Shown here piece by piece: positions 8,968 through 19,764 of a stretch of DNA of 64,000 nucleotides. A program made the translations under genes and the position numbers. Below the pieces are notes generated by a model. The model was not told the origin of the DNA and searched no databases. It saw nothing but the letters and a program-made list of their open reading frames with translations. This DNA comes from Bradyrhizobium canariense (GTDB lineage Bacteria; Pseudomonadota; Alphaproteobacteria; Rhizobiales; Xanthobacteraceae), in contig NZ_VSST01000063.1 in NCBI RefSeq assembly GCF_019402665.1, positions 62,001 through 126,000 on the forward strand. The letters run 5' to 3'. The stretch's first letter is position 1. The number at the start of each line of letters is the position of its first letter.

Positions 8968-9069
8968 TCAACCACTGAAACCGACGAGGAACCGAATGGC
9001 GAGAAAGGCGGACAGCGCCACGGCGCCGGTCGCGACGATTGCAAACAAAACTCTCAAACTATTGTGCAT
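8968..9069 (-). CDS. Small single-pass membrane protein, 33 aa
   Basis: A short frame on the minus strand runs from ATG at 9069 to TGA at 8968. It encodes a basic start (MHNSLR), about 24 hydrophobic residues (VLFAIVATGAVALSAFLAIR...) and a short GFSG tail, an ideal single transmembrane helix. It sits alone between the response regulator end and the lytic transglycosylase end. A weak AGAG lies just upstream. The composition is too regular for random GC-rich DNA, but with only 33 codons the call is tentative. I recognise no family. Confidence 0.45.
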   Translation of the reverse strand: MHNSLRVLFAIVATGAVALSAFLAIRFLVGFSG

Positions 9070-9157
9070 GATCTCTATTCACGTTCGGTTTCAAAGTTCG
9101 GTTTCAAAAATGTCGTTCGTCCAACCGCTGCTCGTCTCAAGGCAAGCAACTCTAATT

Positions 9158-9964
9158 CTATTGGCGTGATGCGACCCGTTTCCACTTGGCTTCGACGCGA
9201 GCCTTGATGAGGCGAACCCGGGCTTCCTGTGCTGCCCAATATGCCCTGCTCGCCGCGGCCGTGCCTTGGCGGTAACGCGCGTAAACGTCCTTCGGCTGTG
9301 CCGGTGTTTTTTGATTATGCGCTGACTTCTGATTGTGCGCGGACGTCGAGACGGTGGGTGTCGCTGTTGGCGCCGGTGCCACATCTGTGACGGCCGCAGC
9401 CTGGTTTCCTACATTCGTCGAGTTCATGGAGACCAGACGGTTGCGGGCGCGATGACAATAGACCTGCGAGCGCGGAGTCATGGACTCCTCGTCGTGACCT
9501 GCTCGATATTTCATCAGGGCACGGCAAAGGTCCCCGCCTGCGAGGCGCCATGCGCGGCTCAGATAGAGAACGCCGTAGTGGATGTTGATATCGGGCTCTG
9601 CGAGTTCTGCGTTATTTCCCCGAAATCCAAGCATCGCTGCCGTTTCGGGCCGAACCTGCATGAGGCCGATCTCGCCGACGGCGCCGATGGTGCCCGGATT
9701 GTATCCGCTTTCAACGAAGACGACGGCCTCCGCGATGTCCGGGGGCAGATCGGTCTTGGCCGTTTCTCTTTCGATGATTTTTCGGATTGCCGCCCGCGAG
9801 GCCGGCGTCTCTCCGGCGCCGAGATCTGCATTGTGACCGCCAGCCGCCAACGCCGGTTCCACGTCGTTCTGGGCGTACACGGAGGTGGATGCCAACCAAA
9901 GCACAGCGATCGCAACGTGTGTCCACGTCGCGCGGGCATTGATGTGTGTTCGATCCCGCAGCAT
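9158..9964 (-). CDS. Secreted lytic transglycosylase (SLT domain)
   Basis: A 268-residue exported protein with an N-terminal hydrophobic signal ending near VYA. The SLT goose-lysozyme-like domain at residues 55-170 has catalytic Glu in 'VVFVESGYNP' and 'GEIGLMQVRP', then 'INIHYGVLYLSRA' and 'YRAGH'. It would cleave the MurNAc-GlcNAc bond of peptidoglycan in the periplasm. The C-terminal third is low complexity (Ala/Pro/Thr, repeated 'SAHNQK') followed by a basic helix, perhaps wall-binding. ATG 9964 is preferred over GTG 9970. It has no operon partner. Confidence 0.88.
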   Translation of the reverse strand: MLRDRTHINARATWTHVAIAVLWLASTSVYAQNDVEPALAAGGHNADLGAGETPASRAAIRKIIERETAKTDLPPDIAEAVVFVESGYNPGTIGAVGEIGLMQVRPETAAMLGFRGNNAELAEPDINIHYGVLYLSRAWRLAGGDLCRALMKYRAGHDEESMTPRSQVYCHRARNRLVSMNSTNVGNQAAAVTDVAPAPTATPTVSTSAHNQKSAHNQKTPAQPKDVYARYRQGTAAASRAYWAAQEARVRLIKARVEAKWKRVASRQ

Positions 9965-10061
9965 GGACACGTATTATATCTTTCGAGTTAACAACCGATT
10001 TTCTGGCGGCCCGGGGGACGGCCCGGCCCGGACGGCGCGAGCGGCCGGCGGCGCAGCGAGG

Positions 10062-11204
10062 CTATCGCGACCGCGAGCTCTGGTCGGTTGATATGCTTGG
10101 CGCAGCCCCGGCCAATTTGTCGTCGACCGCATAGAGCGTGCAGGTGGGCGACCATTTTGTGCAGGCGGCAAGTGAATCGCGCTGGGCGTCGTCTACCGTT
10201 GCCCGCCCCGAACGCCAGCCGTAACCGCCGTTCGGCGACACCGCAAAGGCCTTGTGCGGCATCGTGCTGGTAAGATAGCGCGCGAACTCGGCGCGCGCGG
10301 CCTCGCTGAGCTGGCCCGGCGGCGGGAGCGGATCAGGCGGGCTCAGGACATCGTGGCCGAGACCTCGCTCGCGCAGGAAGGCGTCGAGATACGGCGTCCA
10401 TTGCGGACGGCTCACGACCGAATAGAGGTAGTGGCCATCGTCGCCGTAAGGCGGCGCTGCGACGAATTTCGCGTTGCCGCCATTGGCGCGAAATTCGTCA
10501 AGGAGGCGCCGCGCGAGTTCGGGACCGAAGTATGAATCGTTGGCGGCATAGACCCACAGCATCGGCGCGCGCGAGGTTTTGCCGAACGTGGCGAAGGCCT
10601 GCACCAGCCCGTCGGGATTGCAGACATCGTCGTCGTCGCGCGAGCCGCGCCCGCCGGCAAAGCTGATCGCGGCAACGAGACCCGCTGGCGCCTGCGCGGT
10701 CAGGGCGACGGTGGCGAACCCGCCGGCAGAATGACCGGCCGCGATCATGCCCGAGGTGGTCACGTCGGCCCTGCGCACCATCGCATCGATCGCCGCGCGC
10801 AAATCCGCCACCGCGACCGCCGCGGCCGGCAGATAAGCGGCATTGGCGCAGCCGCCGACGCTGTCGACGCGCCCACCGGGCGAGGTGCCGTAGCCGCGCC
10901 GCATCACGATCAGCGCGGCGAAGCCGCGCCGGGCATATTCGAGAGCGATGCCGTAATATTTGTGCGCGGACATCGTCGCGCGATCGTCGAAACTGCGCGG
11001 CGAACCGTGGCTGAGCAGCGCGAGCGGATAGCGCTTGGTCCCGGCCGGCCGGACCAGGAACGCCTCCAGCCCCTGCGGTCCAGCCTCGACCATCGGGATA
11101 CGCAAATCCTCGGTGTAGAACTCCGCGGCCATCGCATCGGGCACGATGCCGGCCGTCGCAAGCCAAGCCATCAGAACAACCAAGAGCCTCTGAAACAGCG
11201 TCAT
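10062..11204 (-). CDS. Secreted alpha/beta hydrolase (dienelactone-hydrolase-like)
   Basis: A 380-residue protein with a clear signal peptide (basic start, LLVVLMAWLATAG core, cleavage after DAMAA). The alpha/beta hydrolase fold is visible: 'LLSHGSPRS' oxyanion region, nucleophile Ser in 'GHSAGG', acid in 'YAANDSYFGPELA', and His in 'GDDGHYL'. It is likely a periplasmic esterase or peptidase-like hydrolase of unknown substrate. The start is the ATG at 11204, immediately before the signal sequence; the frame stays open to 11267 without support. It is divergent from the phosphoglucomutase gene, so a shared promoter region lies at 11205-11347. Confidence 0.8.
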   Translation of the reverse strand: MTLFQRLLVVLMAWLATAGIVPDAMAAEFYTEDLRIPMVEAGPQGLEAFLVRPAGTKRYPLALLSHGSPRSFDDRATMSAHKYYGIALEYARRGFAALIVMRRGYGTSPGGRVDSVGGCANAAYLPAAAVAVADLRAAIDAMVRRADVTTSGMIAAGHSAGGFATVALTAQAPAGLVAAISFAGGRGSRDDDDVCNPDGLVQAFATFGKTSRAPMLWVYAANDSYFGPELARRLLDEFRANGGNAKFVAAPPYGDDGHYLYSVVSRPQWTPYLDAFLRERGLGHDVLSPPDPLPPPGQLSEAARAEFARYLTSTMPHKAFAVSPNGGYGWRSGRATVDDAQRDSLAACTKWSPTCTLYAVDDKLAGAAPSISTDQSSRSR

Positions 11205-11347
11205 GCCCCGACTCGAAAAGCCCCGATCGGAAAGACCATAGCATGATCCCAGGAACGGCCGCCCCATTGCGGGTGTTGTGCTCTTGGCGGGGGCTTGGCC
11301 GATGCTATGGTATCGCGCAATCTCTGACGACAGACGAGGTATATCCA

Positions 11348-12994
<1,647 letters not shown>

Positions 12995-13057
12995 AACACT
13001 CCAGCGGCAGGTGCCGCTTCTCGCGCTTCTCCGGGGGGAGAGCGCCGTATGCTCGGT

Positions 13058-13161
13058 GTCATCGTCCGCGCAGGCGGGCGATCCAGTACTCCGCGGCGGA
13101 AGTTGTGTGAACCCAACGTCTGCCGCGGAGTACTGGATTCTCCGCTTTCGCGGGGAATGAC
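13058..13161. repeat. Long imperfect palindromic repeat, ATCCAGTACTCCGCGG type
   Basis: Inner 17-base perfect arms lie at 13081-13097 (ATCCAGTACTCCGCGGC) and 13122-13138. Outer arms pair GTCATCGTCCGCG (13058) with CGCGGGGAATGAC (to 13161). The element would fold into a long hairpin and sits in the gap after pgm. I recognise this sequence type as a common intergenic repeat in Bradyrhizobium. Confidence 0.8.
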
Positions 13162-13175
13162 CGTGGATTTTTTGA

Positions 13176-13183
13176 TGTATACA
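13176..13183. promoter_or_regulatory. TGTATACA palindrome 1, candidate VanR operator
   Basis: A perfect 8-base palindrome in TGATGTATACAGCA, 113 bases before the vanA-like start. A second copy lies 73 bases downstream. FadR-subfamily GntR repressors often bind such short TGTATACA-type dyads, and a GntR gene is inside this operon. Binding is inferred. Confidence 0.4.
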
Positions 13184-13248
13184 GCATTTCACTTTAAGGT
13201 ATTATAATACGCCATATTCGCCCTTGAACGATTCCATTCCCCCGCTAT

Positions 13249-13256
13249 TGTATACA
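13249..13256. promoter_or_regulatory. TGTATACA palindrome 2, candidate VanR operator
   Basis: Second perfect TGTATACA, within the context ATTGTATACATAA, just 33 bases before the preferred vanA start and probably overlapping the promoter. Together with the copy at 13176 it suggests autoregulated repression by the GntR protein encoded at 14345. Confidence 0.45.
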
Positions 13257-13288
13257 TAACGTATTCATAAGCTCTGGGAGTGAGACCG

Positions 13289-14338
13289 GTGACAAAACCC
13301 TTCCCGATGAACGCCTGGTATGCCGCCGCCTGGGACGCCGACGTCAAGCCGGCGCTGCTGCCGCGGACGATCTGCGGCAAGCACGTCGTGATGTACCGCA
13401 AGGCCGATGGCTCGGTCGCCGCGCTGGAGGATGCCTGCTGGCACCGCCTGGTGCCGCTGTCCAAGGGACGGCTCGAAGGCGACACGGTCGTCTGCGGCTA
13501 TCACGGCCTGAAATACAACGCGCAAGGGCGCTGCACCTTCATGCCCTCGCAGGAGACCATCAACCCGTCGGCCTGTGTGCGCGCCTATCCCGTTGTCGAG
13601 CGTCACCGCTACATCTGGCTCTGGATGGGCGATCCCGCGCTGGCCGATCCCGCGCTGGTGCCCGACCTGCACTGGAATCACGACCCGGCCTGGGCCGGCG
13701 ACGGCAAGACCATCCACGTCAATTGCGACTACCGCCTCGTGCTCGACAATCTCATGGACCTCACCCACGAGACCTTCGTGCACGGCTCGTCCATCGGCAA
13801 CGAGGCGGTCGCGGAGGCGCCGTTCGACGTCACCCATGGCGAGAAGACGGTGACGGTGACGCGCTGGATGCGCGGCATCGAGGCGCCGCCGTTCTGGGCG
13901 AAACAACTCGGCAAGTCCGGACTCGTCGACCGCTGGCAGATCATCCGTTTCGAAGCGCCGTGCACCATTGCCATCGACGTCGGCGTGGCGCCGACCGGCA
14001 CCGGCGCGCCGGAAGGCGACCGCTCGCAGGGCGTCAACGGCTTCGTGCTCAACACCATCACGCCAGAGACCGAGAAGACCTGCCACTATTTCTGGGCCTT
14101 CGTGCGCAACTATCAGCTCGGCGAGCAGCGCATCACCACCGAGATCCGCGAGGGCGTCTCCGGCATCTTCCACGAGGACGAGCTGATCCTCGAGGCGCAG
14201 CAGCGCGCGATGGACGAGAACCCGGATCGCATCTTCTACAATCTCAACATCGACGCCGGCGCGATGTGGACGCGCAAGCTGATCGACAAGATGGTGGCAA
14301 AGGAAAACCCGCCGCAGCACCTCCAGGCTGCGGAGTAA
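13289..14338 (+). CDS. vanA: Rieske oxygenase, vanillate O-demethylase oxygenase subunit-like
   Basis: A 349-residue aromatic-ring oxygenase alpha subunit. The Rieske [2Fe-2S] site is visible as 'ACWHRLVPLSKG' and 'CGYHGLKY'; the usual CPH is CWH here. The mononuclear iron site is 'LDNLMDLTHETFVH'. Size and layout match VanA, which O-demethylates vanillate and similar methoxy-aromatics from lignin with electrons from VanB. GTG 13289 is preferred because GGGAG lies eight bases upstream; GTG 13280 is also in frame. It overlaps no neighbour and leads a vanA-vanR-vanB operon. The exact aromatic substrate cannot be fixed from sequence. Confidence 0.85.
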   Translation: MTKPFPMNAWYAAAWDADVKPALLPRTICGKHVVMYRKADGSVAALEDACWHRLVPLSKGRLEGDTVVCGYHGLKYNAQGRCTFMPSQETINPSACVRAYPVVERHRYIWLWMGDPALADPALVPDLHWNHDPAWAGDGKTIHVNCDYRLVLDNLMDLTHETFVHGSSIGNEAVAEAPFDVTHGEKTVTVTRWMRGIEAPPFWAKQLGKSGLVDRWQIIRFEAPCTIAIDVGVAPTGTGAPEGDRSQGVNGFVLNTITPETEKTCHYFWAFVRNYQLGEQRITTEIREGVSGIFHEDELILEAQQRAMDENPDRIFYNLNIDAGAMWTRKLIDKMVAKENPPQHLQAAE

Positions 14339-14344
14339 GCCGAC

Positions 14345-15097
14345 ATGGCCGAGCGTGAGGTCGACCGCTCCGTCTCGCAGACCGTGAAGGCGCAGCTCGC
14401 GCTGCGCGACCAGCTCCTCTCGGGCTCGTTGCGCCCGGGCGAGCGCATCTCCGAGCTCCAGGCGGTGGAGACCACCGGCGCCTCGCGCACCCCGGTGCGC
14501 ATGGCGCTGGTGCGGCTGGAGGAGGAGGGCCTCTTGGAGGCGATTCCCTCCGGCGGCTTCATGGTGAAGGCGTTCTCCGAGCGCGACATCTCCGATTCCA
14601 TCGAGCTGCGCGGCACGCTGGAAGGGCTCGCCGCGCGCTTTGCCGCCGAGCGCGGCGTGTCCGCGCGCGAGCTCGAGCCGCTGAAGGAGTGCCTTGCCGC
14701 GATCGACGAGCTGTTGCGCCAGGTCCCGATCTCGGTGGATGCGTTCTCGTCCTATGTCACGCTGAACGCGCGCTTCCACGCCCTGCTCACCGAATTGTCG
14801 CGAAGCCCGCCGCTGATCCGGCAGATCGACCGCGCCTCGTCGCTGCCGTTTGCATCCCCAAGCGGTTTCGTGATGGCGCAGTCCGCGCTGCCCGAGGCGC
14901 AGCAGATCCTGATCATCGGGCAGGAGCACCACCGCGTCGTGATCGACGCCATCGAGAACCGCGAAGGCGCCCGCGCCGAAGCGGTCATGCGCGAGCATGC
15001 GCGGCTCGCGGTGCGCAATCTGCGGCTTGCGCTACGCAACCGAACCCATCTCGACCTGCTGCCGGCGCTCGCGCTGATCAAGTCCGCAACCGATTGA
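14345..15097 (+). CDS. vanR: GntR-family (FadR subgroup) transcriptional regulator, VanR-like
   Basis: A 250-residue regulator. An N-terminal winged helix (about residues 12-75) contains 'GERISELQAVETTGASRTPVRMALVRLEEEGLLE', the GntR pattern. The C-terminal all-helical FCD effector domain has 'LRGTLEGLAARFAAERG', and metal/ligand histidines in 'FHALL' and 'EHHRVVIDAI'. It starts six bases after the oxygenase gene and ten bases before the reductase gene, so it is part of the operon and probably represses it in the absence of the aromatic ligand. Two TGTATACA palindromes before vanA are candidate sites. Confidence 0.88.
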   Translation: MAEREVDRSVSQTVKAQLALRDQLLSGSLRPGERISELQAVETTGASRTPVRMALVRLEEEGLLEAIPSGGFMVKAFSERDISDSIELRGTLEGLAARFAAERGVSARELEPLKECLAAIDELLRQVPISVDAFSSYVTLNARFHALLTELSRSPPLIRQIDRASSLPFASPSGFVMAQSALPEAQQILIIGQEHHRVVIDAIENREGARAEAVMREHARLAVRNLRLALRNRTHLDLLPALALIKSATD

Positions 15098-15107
15098 GGG
15101 GAGTGTC

Positions 15108-16088
15108 ATGCGCTTCATCGAAACCTGGAGTCCGGCGACGCTCGTCTCGACGCGCGATCTCGCGCCGGGCATCCGCGAATTCCTGATCCGGCCGGACCAG
15201 TTCGACGGCGCCGCCTATCCGGTCGGCAGCCACATCAATATCAGCGTCACCATCGACGGGCAGCCCGAGACGCGGTCCTATTCGCTGGTCGGGGAAGCGT
15301 CGTCGCGGGGTTTAAGGATCGCGGTGCGCCGCGCCGAGGACTCGCGTGGCGGCTCGCGCTATATGTGGTCGTTGCAGCCGGGCGCGCGGCTCGACATCAC
15401 GACGCCCGCCTCGCTGCTCGCAGTCGACTGGGCGCGCCAACATTACTGCCTGATCGCCGGCGGCATCGGCATCACCCCGATTCTCGGCGCGGCGCAGGCG
15501 CTGGCGCGGCGCGGCGCCGATGTCACGCTGCATTACGCGGTGCGCTCGCGCACCGAGGCTGCCTATCTCGACGATCTCGCCGCAACGCTTGGTGATCGCC
15601 TGGTCGTTCACGCCAGCGATGAGGGCAAGCGGCTCGATCTCGACGCCCTGTTCGCCTCGGTGCCCAAGGATGCGCTGGCGCTGTTCTGCGGCCCGATGCG
15701 GATGCTGGATGCCGCGCGCCACGCCTGGATCGGCGCCGGCCATCCGCTTCCCGATCTGCGCTACGAGACGTTCGGTTCCAGCGGCACGCTGCCGACCGAG
15801 ACGTTTCGCGTGCGCTTGAAAGGCTCCGATGTCGAGCTGGAGATCCCACGCGAGCGCTCGATGCTGGACGTGCTCAACGCCAGCGGCCACGACGTCATGT
15901 ACGATTGCAAGCGGGGCGAATGCGGCCTGTGCGCCATCGACGTGGTCGCGATCGACGGCGAGATCGACCATCGCGACGTCTTCTTCAGCGACCATCAGAA
16001 GCAAAGCAACCAGAAGATCTGCGCCTGCGTCTCCCGCGCCCGGGGCACCATCACGGTGGACACGCTGCTGCGGGCGGATCCTGTCTGA
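15108..16088 (+). CDS. vanB: VanB-type reductase (FNR-like flavin domain plus plant-type ferredoxin)
   Basis: A 326-residue electron-transfer partner of the Rieske oxygenase. The N-terminal flavin-binding barrel has 'RSYSLVGE', and the nucleotide-binding domain has 'CLIAGGIGITPILGAA' and 'LFCGPMRML'. The C-terminal 2Fe-2S ferredoxin has 'CKRGECGLC' plus a later Cys in 'ICACVSRA', giving the C-x4-C-x2-C...C ligand set. It passes electrons from NAD(P)H to VanA. It has an ATG start with GGGGAG upstream, ten bases after vanR. This order is typical of phthalate-dioxygenase-reductase family proteins. Confidence 0.9.
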   Translation: MRFIETWSPATLVSTRDLAPGIREFLIRPDQFDGAAYPVGSHINISVTIDGQPETRSYSLVGEASSRGLRIAVRRAEDSRGGSRYMWSLQPGARLDITTPASLLAVDWARQHYCLIAGGIGITPILGAAQALARRGADVTLHYAVRSRTEAAYLDDLAATLGDRLVVHASDEGKRLDLDALFASVPKDALALFCGPMRMLDAARHAWIGAGHPLPDLRYETFGSSGTLPTETFRVRLKGSDVELEIPRERSMLDVLNASGHDVMYDCKRGECGLCAIDVVAIDGEIDHRDVFFSDHQKQSNQKICACVSRARGTITVDTLLRADPV

Positions 16089-16217
16089 GGAGAAGCTGGG
16101 GCGGGGACGCCGCGGCAACACCTGGTCAATGGCGTCTTTCATGATTTTCGAGTCTTTGGCATGGTCGCGGGCATGTTCTGGTTGCGCCGTGGCCAAATGC
16201 AGCCTGGAGACCTGACC

Positions 16218-17361
16218 ATGAATGAGTTGGGATTAAGCCGACGTCGGATGTTGACGGGCGCAGGAGGGGTGTTGATCGGCCAGATGATTGGCGAGAGTTC
16301 GGTCGCGGGTTTTGAATGGCAGCCGACCTCGTTGCGCGAAGCCGGATTCTCCAATGATCTGGACGCTCGGCTCGACAAGGCCATTGCCGACAAGCGGGTC
16401 TGGAATCTCCACAGCGTCATCGTGGTGCGCAATGGACGGCTGGTCTTCGAGCGCTACTTCGAGGGCGAGGACACCGCGAGAGGAAGCCGGCCCATCGGCG
16501 TGGTGTCGTTCAAGCCGGATTCGCTTCACGATTTGCGCTCGGCATCCAAAAGCGTCGTCGGCTTGCTCTATGGCATTGCGCTGGCCGCCGGCAAAGTGCC
16601 GGCGCCCGAAGATCAACTGCTGCCGTCTTTTCCCGAATATGCGGATCTCGCAGCCGATCCGGTTCGCAGCCGCTGGACACTCCACCACGTGCTGTCCATG
16701 ACAATGGGCACCGAATGGAACGAGGCGATGCCCTATACCAACCCGGCCAACAGCGAGACCGCCATGGACATGGCGCCTGATCGCTACCGATATATCCTCG
16801 ACCGGCCGATGATAATGGAGCCCGGCAAGCGCTGGGTCTAATGGTGGCGCCACTGCGCTGCTGGGACGGCTGATCGCCAGAGGCACGGGCAAGTCGCTGC
16901 ATGAATACGGGCGTGAGGTTCTTTTCGACCCGCTCGGTATCGGCCCGACCGATTGGTACGCCGACAACGGCGGTGAACTGATCGCGGCTTCCGGCCTGCG
17001 GATGACCCCGCGCGATTTCGCTCGGATCGGCGAGCTGACTTTGCGCGGTGGCGTTTGGAAAGGCCGTTCGGTGGTTCCCGCGGAATGGATCGCGCGCAGC
17101 ACTTCGCCTTTGGTGCACATCGCGGAAGAGCGCCATTACGGCTATCAATGGTACAATCTGGATTTCACCATGGAGACACCGACGATATCGCGCTCGAACC
17201 AGCGTCTCTGGAACGCCGCCGGCAATGGTGGTCAGCGTCTGACCGTGTTTCCCGGGCTCGATCTGGTCGTCGTCACCACAGCAGGCAACTACAACGCCAA
17301 GGACAACAATTTGCCGCCGCTGCGCATCATTACCGATGTCGTGATGCCAAGCCTGCTGTGA
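16218..17361 (+). pseudogene. Serine hydrolase (beta-lactamase/EstB family), frameshifted
   Basis: Residues 1-207 read normally from ATG 16218: a twin-arginine-like 'SRRRMLTGAGG' leader, then the nucleophile motif SASK in 'LRSASKSVVG', and 'LLPSFPEYADL', as in class C beta-lactamase-like esterases. The frame hits TAA at 16839 inside 'GKRWV*'. Two bases on, the frame shifts by one and continues perfectly with 'GGATALLGRLIARGTGKSL' to the stop at 17361. A two-base loss (expected GTC TAC AAT GGT) explains it, and it removes the conserved Tyr-containing motif. It is probably a recent pseudogene or a sequencing error; either half alone would be inactive. Confidence 0.85.
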
Positions 17362-17392
17362 CCCGAGAAAACTTCAGTTGCGAGTATACGCC

Positions 17393-19354
17393 CTAGGCTG
17401 CGTATGTCGCCCGCAGCTTTTTCGTTTCGAGCAGGGCTAGGACTCTATCCGCCGACACCGGCCGGCTGATGAGGTAACCCTGCACTTCGTCGCAACCGAT
17501 CTGGTGCAGATATTCGAGCTGGTCGGCGGTCTCGACACCTTCCGCGACCACGCCGATGCGCAGGTCGCGCGCGAGCCCAATCACCGATTTCACGATTGCG
17601 GCGCAGTCCGGCTGCACCAGCATGTCGCGGATGAAGGACTGGTCGATCTTGATGCGGCTGAACGGCAGCTTGCGCAGATAGGTCAGCGAGGAGAAGCCGG
17701 TGCCGAAATCGTCGAGCGCCACGGTGACGCCGAGCTCCAGCAGCGCGTTGAGGACGGACGCGGCGGAGGCGTATTTCGACAGCAGCATCGATTCCGTGAT
17801 CTCGATCTCGAGCCGGTGCGGGGCGATCTTCGCGTCCGCAAGTGCCTGCACGATGATCTGGAGGAGGCCGTTGTTGTGAAACTGCGCGGCCGAGAAATTC
17901 ACGGCGACCCTGATCTCTTCGGGCCACTCGGCAACCGTCGCGCAGGCGCGGCGGACGACCCATTCGCCGATCTCGTGGATCAGCCCGGTTTCCTCGGCGA
18001 TCGGAATGAACTCGCTCGGCGGCACCAGTCCGCGCTGGGGATGCTGCCAACGCAGCAGCGCCTCGAACCCGGTGATGCGGTTGCCGTCGAGGTCGAGAAA
18101 GGGCTGGAACACCAGGAACAGCTCGTCCCTGGCGATGGCGCCTTCCAGATCCGATTGCAGCGCCTTGCGGTCGCGTGATGAGCGGTCGTCGGTTTCCTCG
18201 AAGAAACACACCGTGCCGGGTCCGGCCTTCTTGGCGCGGTAGAGCGCGGCGTCGGCGTTCTTCATGATGTCGAGTTGCGTGCTGCCGTCACGCGGCGCCA
18301 GCACGATGCCGACGCTGGTCGCGCCGACGATCTGGCGGCCCTCGATCTGGAACGGTTCGTCGAAGGCCGCGACGAAGCGCTCCGCGATCTCGAGCGCATC
18401 CTCCGGCCGCGCCAGATTGGCCATTACCAGCGCGAACTCGTCGCCGCCGATGCGTGCGACATGCTCGGCCGCGCGGGTGCAGCGTTGCAGGCGACTCGCG
18501 ATCTGGACCAGAAACTCGTCACCGGCAGGATGGCCGAACTTGTCGTTGACCTCCTTGAAACGATCGAGATCGAGCAGAAGGACCGCGAATTCCTCGCCGG
18601 ACAGAGCGAGCCGCTTCAAGGCTGCATCCAGCGTTTCGTTGAAGGCGACGCGATTGGGCAGATGGGTCAGCGGGTCCTGCCGCACCGTACGCTCAGCCTC
18701 AATCTGCCGCATCACGCGCCGTGCGAACGCGATCGAATTGACGAACACGCTGCGCAGCAGCACCGATCCGTAGACCACCACCAGGAAAGCGATCAGCAGA
18801 AACGCCGGATCGCCATTCCTGCCGAGGCAGATCGCGATGCCAGCGAAGATCGGGGCCGTGAATGCGATCGCCGCGATCGGGATCGTGGCGAAGGCCAGCG
18901 CGCCCCCCGCCAGCATCCCCGAACAAAGGCAGGTGATGACGAGCTGCCCGCCGGTTGAGGCATCGGCGAAGAATGCGACCGGAACGGTGCCCCAGGCGGC
19001 ACCGAGGATGAAAGCATTGCGCACCAGCCGATGCATGGCCCGGCGCGAGACGAATTGCGGTTTGGTGATGCGGCGCGCGGCATGGGATTGCAGGCCGAAC
19101 GCGATCGCGGCGCCCGCCACGATGGCGGCCCAGATCAAGGCCAGCTTCAAGCCCGGCGAATGCCACAGCGCGACGACGAGCACCCCGGCGTTGCAGGCAT
19201 TGGCCAGCATGATGCCGACCGAATAGCCGAGCACCAGCGACATCTGTTCGGCGCGGATATGGCCGGCGACGGCTTCGTCGGTTACGGGACCGCCAAAGGC
19301 CGACAGATCGCCGGCGAACAGCCGCGCGAAATAGCTGGTCGTTTGAGTCCGCAT
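17393..19354 (-). CDS. Membrane GGDEF-EAL protein (cyclic-di-GMP turnover)
   Basis: About 650 residues. Several transmembrane helices fill the first ~210 residues as an integral membrane sensor. The GGDEF domain (~235-390) carries an intact 'GGDEFALV', so cyclase activity is possible. The EAL domain (~410-650) has 'FEALLRW', 'VNFSA', 'EITES', 'DDFGTG', 'IKIDQ', 'AEGVET' and 'VQGYL', i.e. all metal and catalytic residues, so phosphodiesterase activity is likely. ATG 19354 (MRTQTTSYF) is chosen; in-frame ATGs at 19372 and 19411 are alternatives. It converges with the broken hydrolase gene. The signal sensed is unknown. Confidence 0.92.
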   Translation of the reverse strand: MRTQTTSYFARLFAGDLSAFGGPVTDEAVAGHIRAEQMSLVLGYSVGIMLANACNAGVLVVALWHSPGLKLALIWAAIVAGAAIAFGLQSHAARRITKPQFVSRRAMHRLVRNAFILGAAWGTVPVAFFADASTGGQLVITCLCSGMLAGGALAFATIPIAAIAFTAPIFAGIAICLGRNGDPAFLLIAFLVVVYGSVLLRSVFVNSIAFARRVMRQIEAERTVRQDPLTHLPNRVAFNETLDAALKRLALSGEEFAVLLLDLDRFKEVNDKFGHPAGDEFLVQIASRLQRCTRAAEHVARIGGDEFALVMANLARPEDALEIAERFVAAFDEPFQIEGRQIVGATSVGIVLAPRDGSTQLDIMKNADAALYRAKKAGPGTVCFFEETDDRSSRDRKALQSDLEGAIARDELFLVFQPFLDLDGNRITGFEALLRWQHPQRGLVPPSEFIPIAEETGLIHEIGEWVVRRACATVAEWPEEIRVAVNFSAAQFHNNGLLQIIVQALADAKIAPHRLEIEITESMLLSKYASAASVLNALLELGVTVALDDFGTGFSSLTYLRKLPFSRIKIDQSFIRDMLVQPDCAAIVKSVIGLARDLRIGVVAEGVETADQLEYLHQIGCDEVQGYLISRPVSADRVLALLETKKLRATYAA

Positions 19355-19411
19355 TCCAGAGCCCAGCAGCATGGGCCGTTTGTCCGGCCCGATCCGGAGA
19401 ATTCGCTGCAA

Positions 19412-19764
19412 ACCTTTGACGAACTATGAATTATCCCCGCTTGTGACGATAGCCGCGACCACTTCTGCGTGTTCTCGATAACAAATCGATACAAATGCGC
19501 GCCGGCGAGGTTACGGTCACGGAGCTTGGGGCGCTGAAGCTACTATGGCGCCATGGCCGGGCTAATCCGTTCGAAGGACAGCGTCGCGTCCGCTCGCCTA
19601 TGTCCCGGCCATCGACGCCTTTGAGGCCACGAGGGAACGTGCGTCCAAACAGCTTCGAGCCGGCGGTCGGCTCGGTGCTGAGACTTCCGATCACGCGATG
19701 CGGTTAGGGCGGGAGCGCCTGGACTTGGCACGGCACCCGGCTGCAAATAATCCTCGGCGCCATC
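19412..19764. other. Intergenic, nothing identified
   Basis: About 350 bases between two leftward genes. Open frames on both strands lack start-site support and family resemblance. The promoter of the GGDEF-EAL gene must lie at its left side. Confidence 0.4.

Noticed and set aside
13265..14998. 577-codon minus-strand frame over vanA and vanR
   Set aside because: Covers two well-supported genes in antisense and lacks any recognisable domain.
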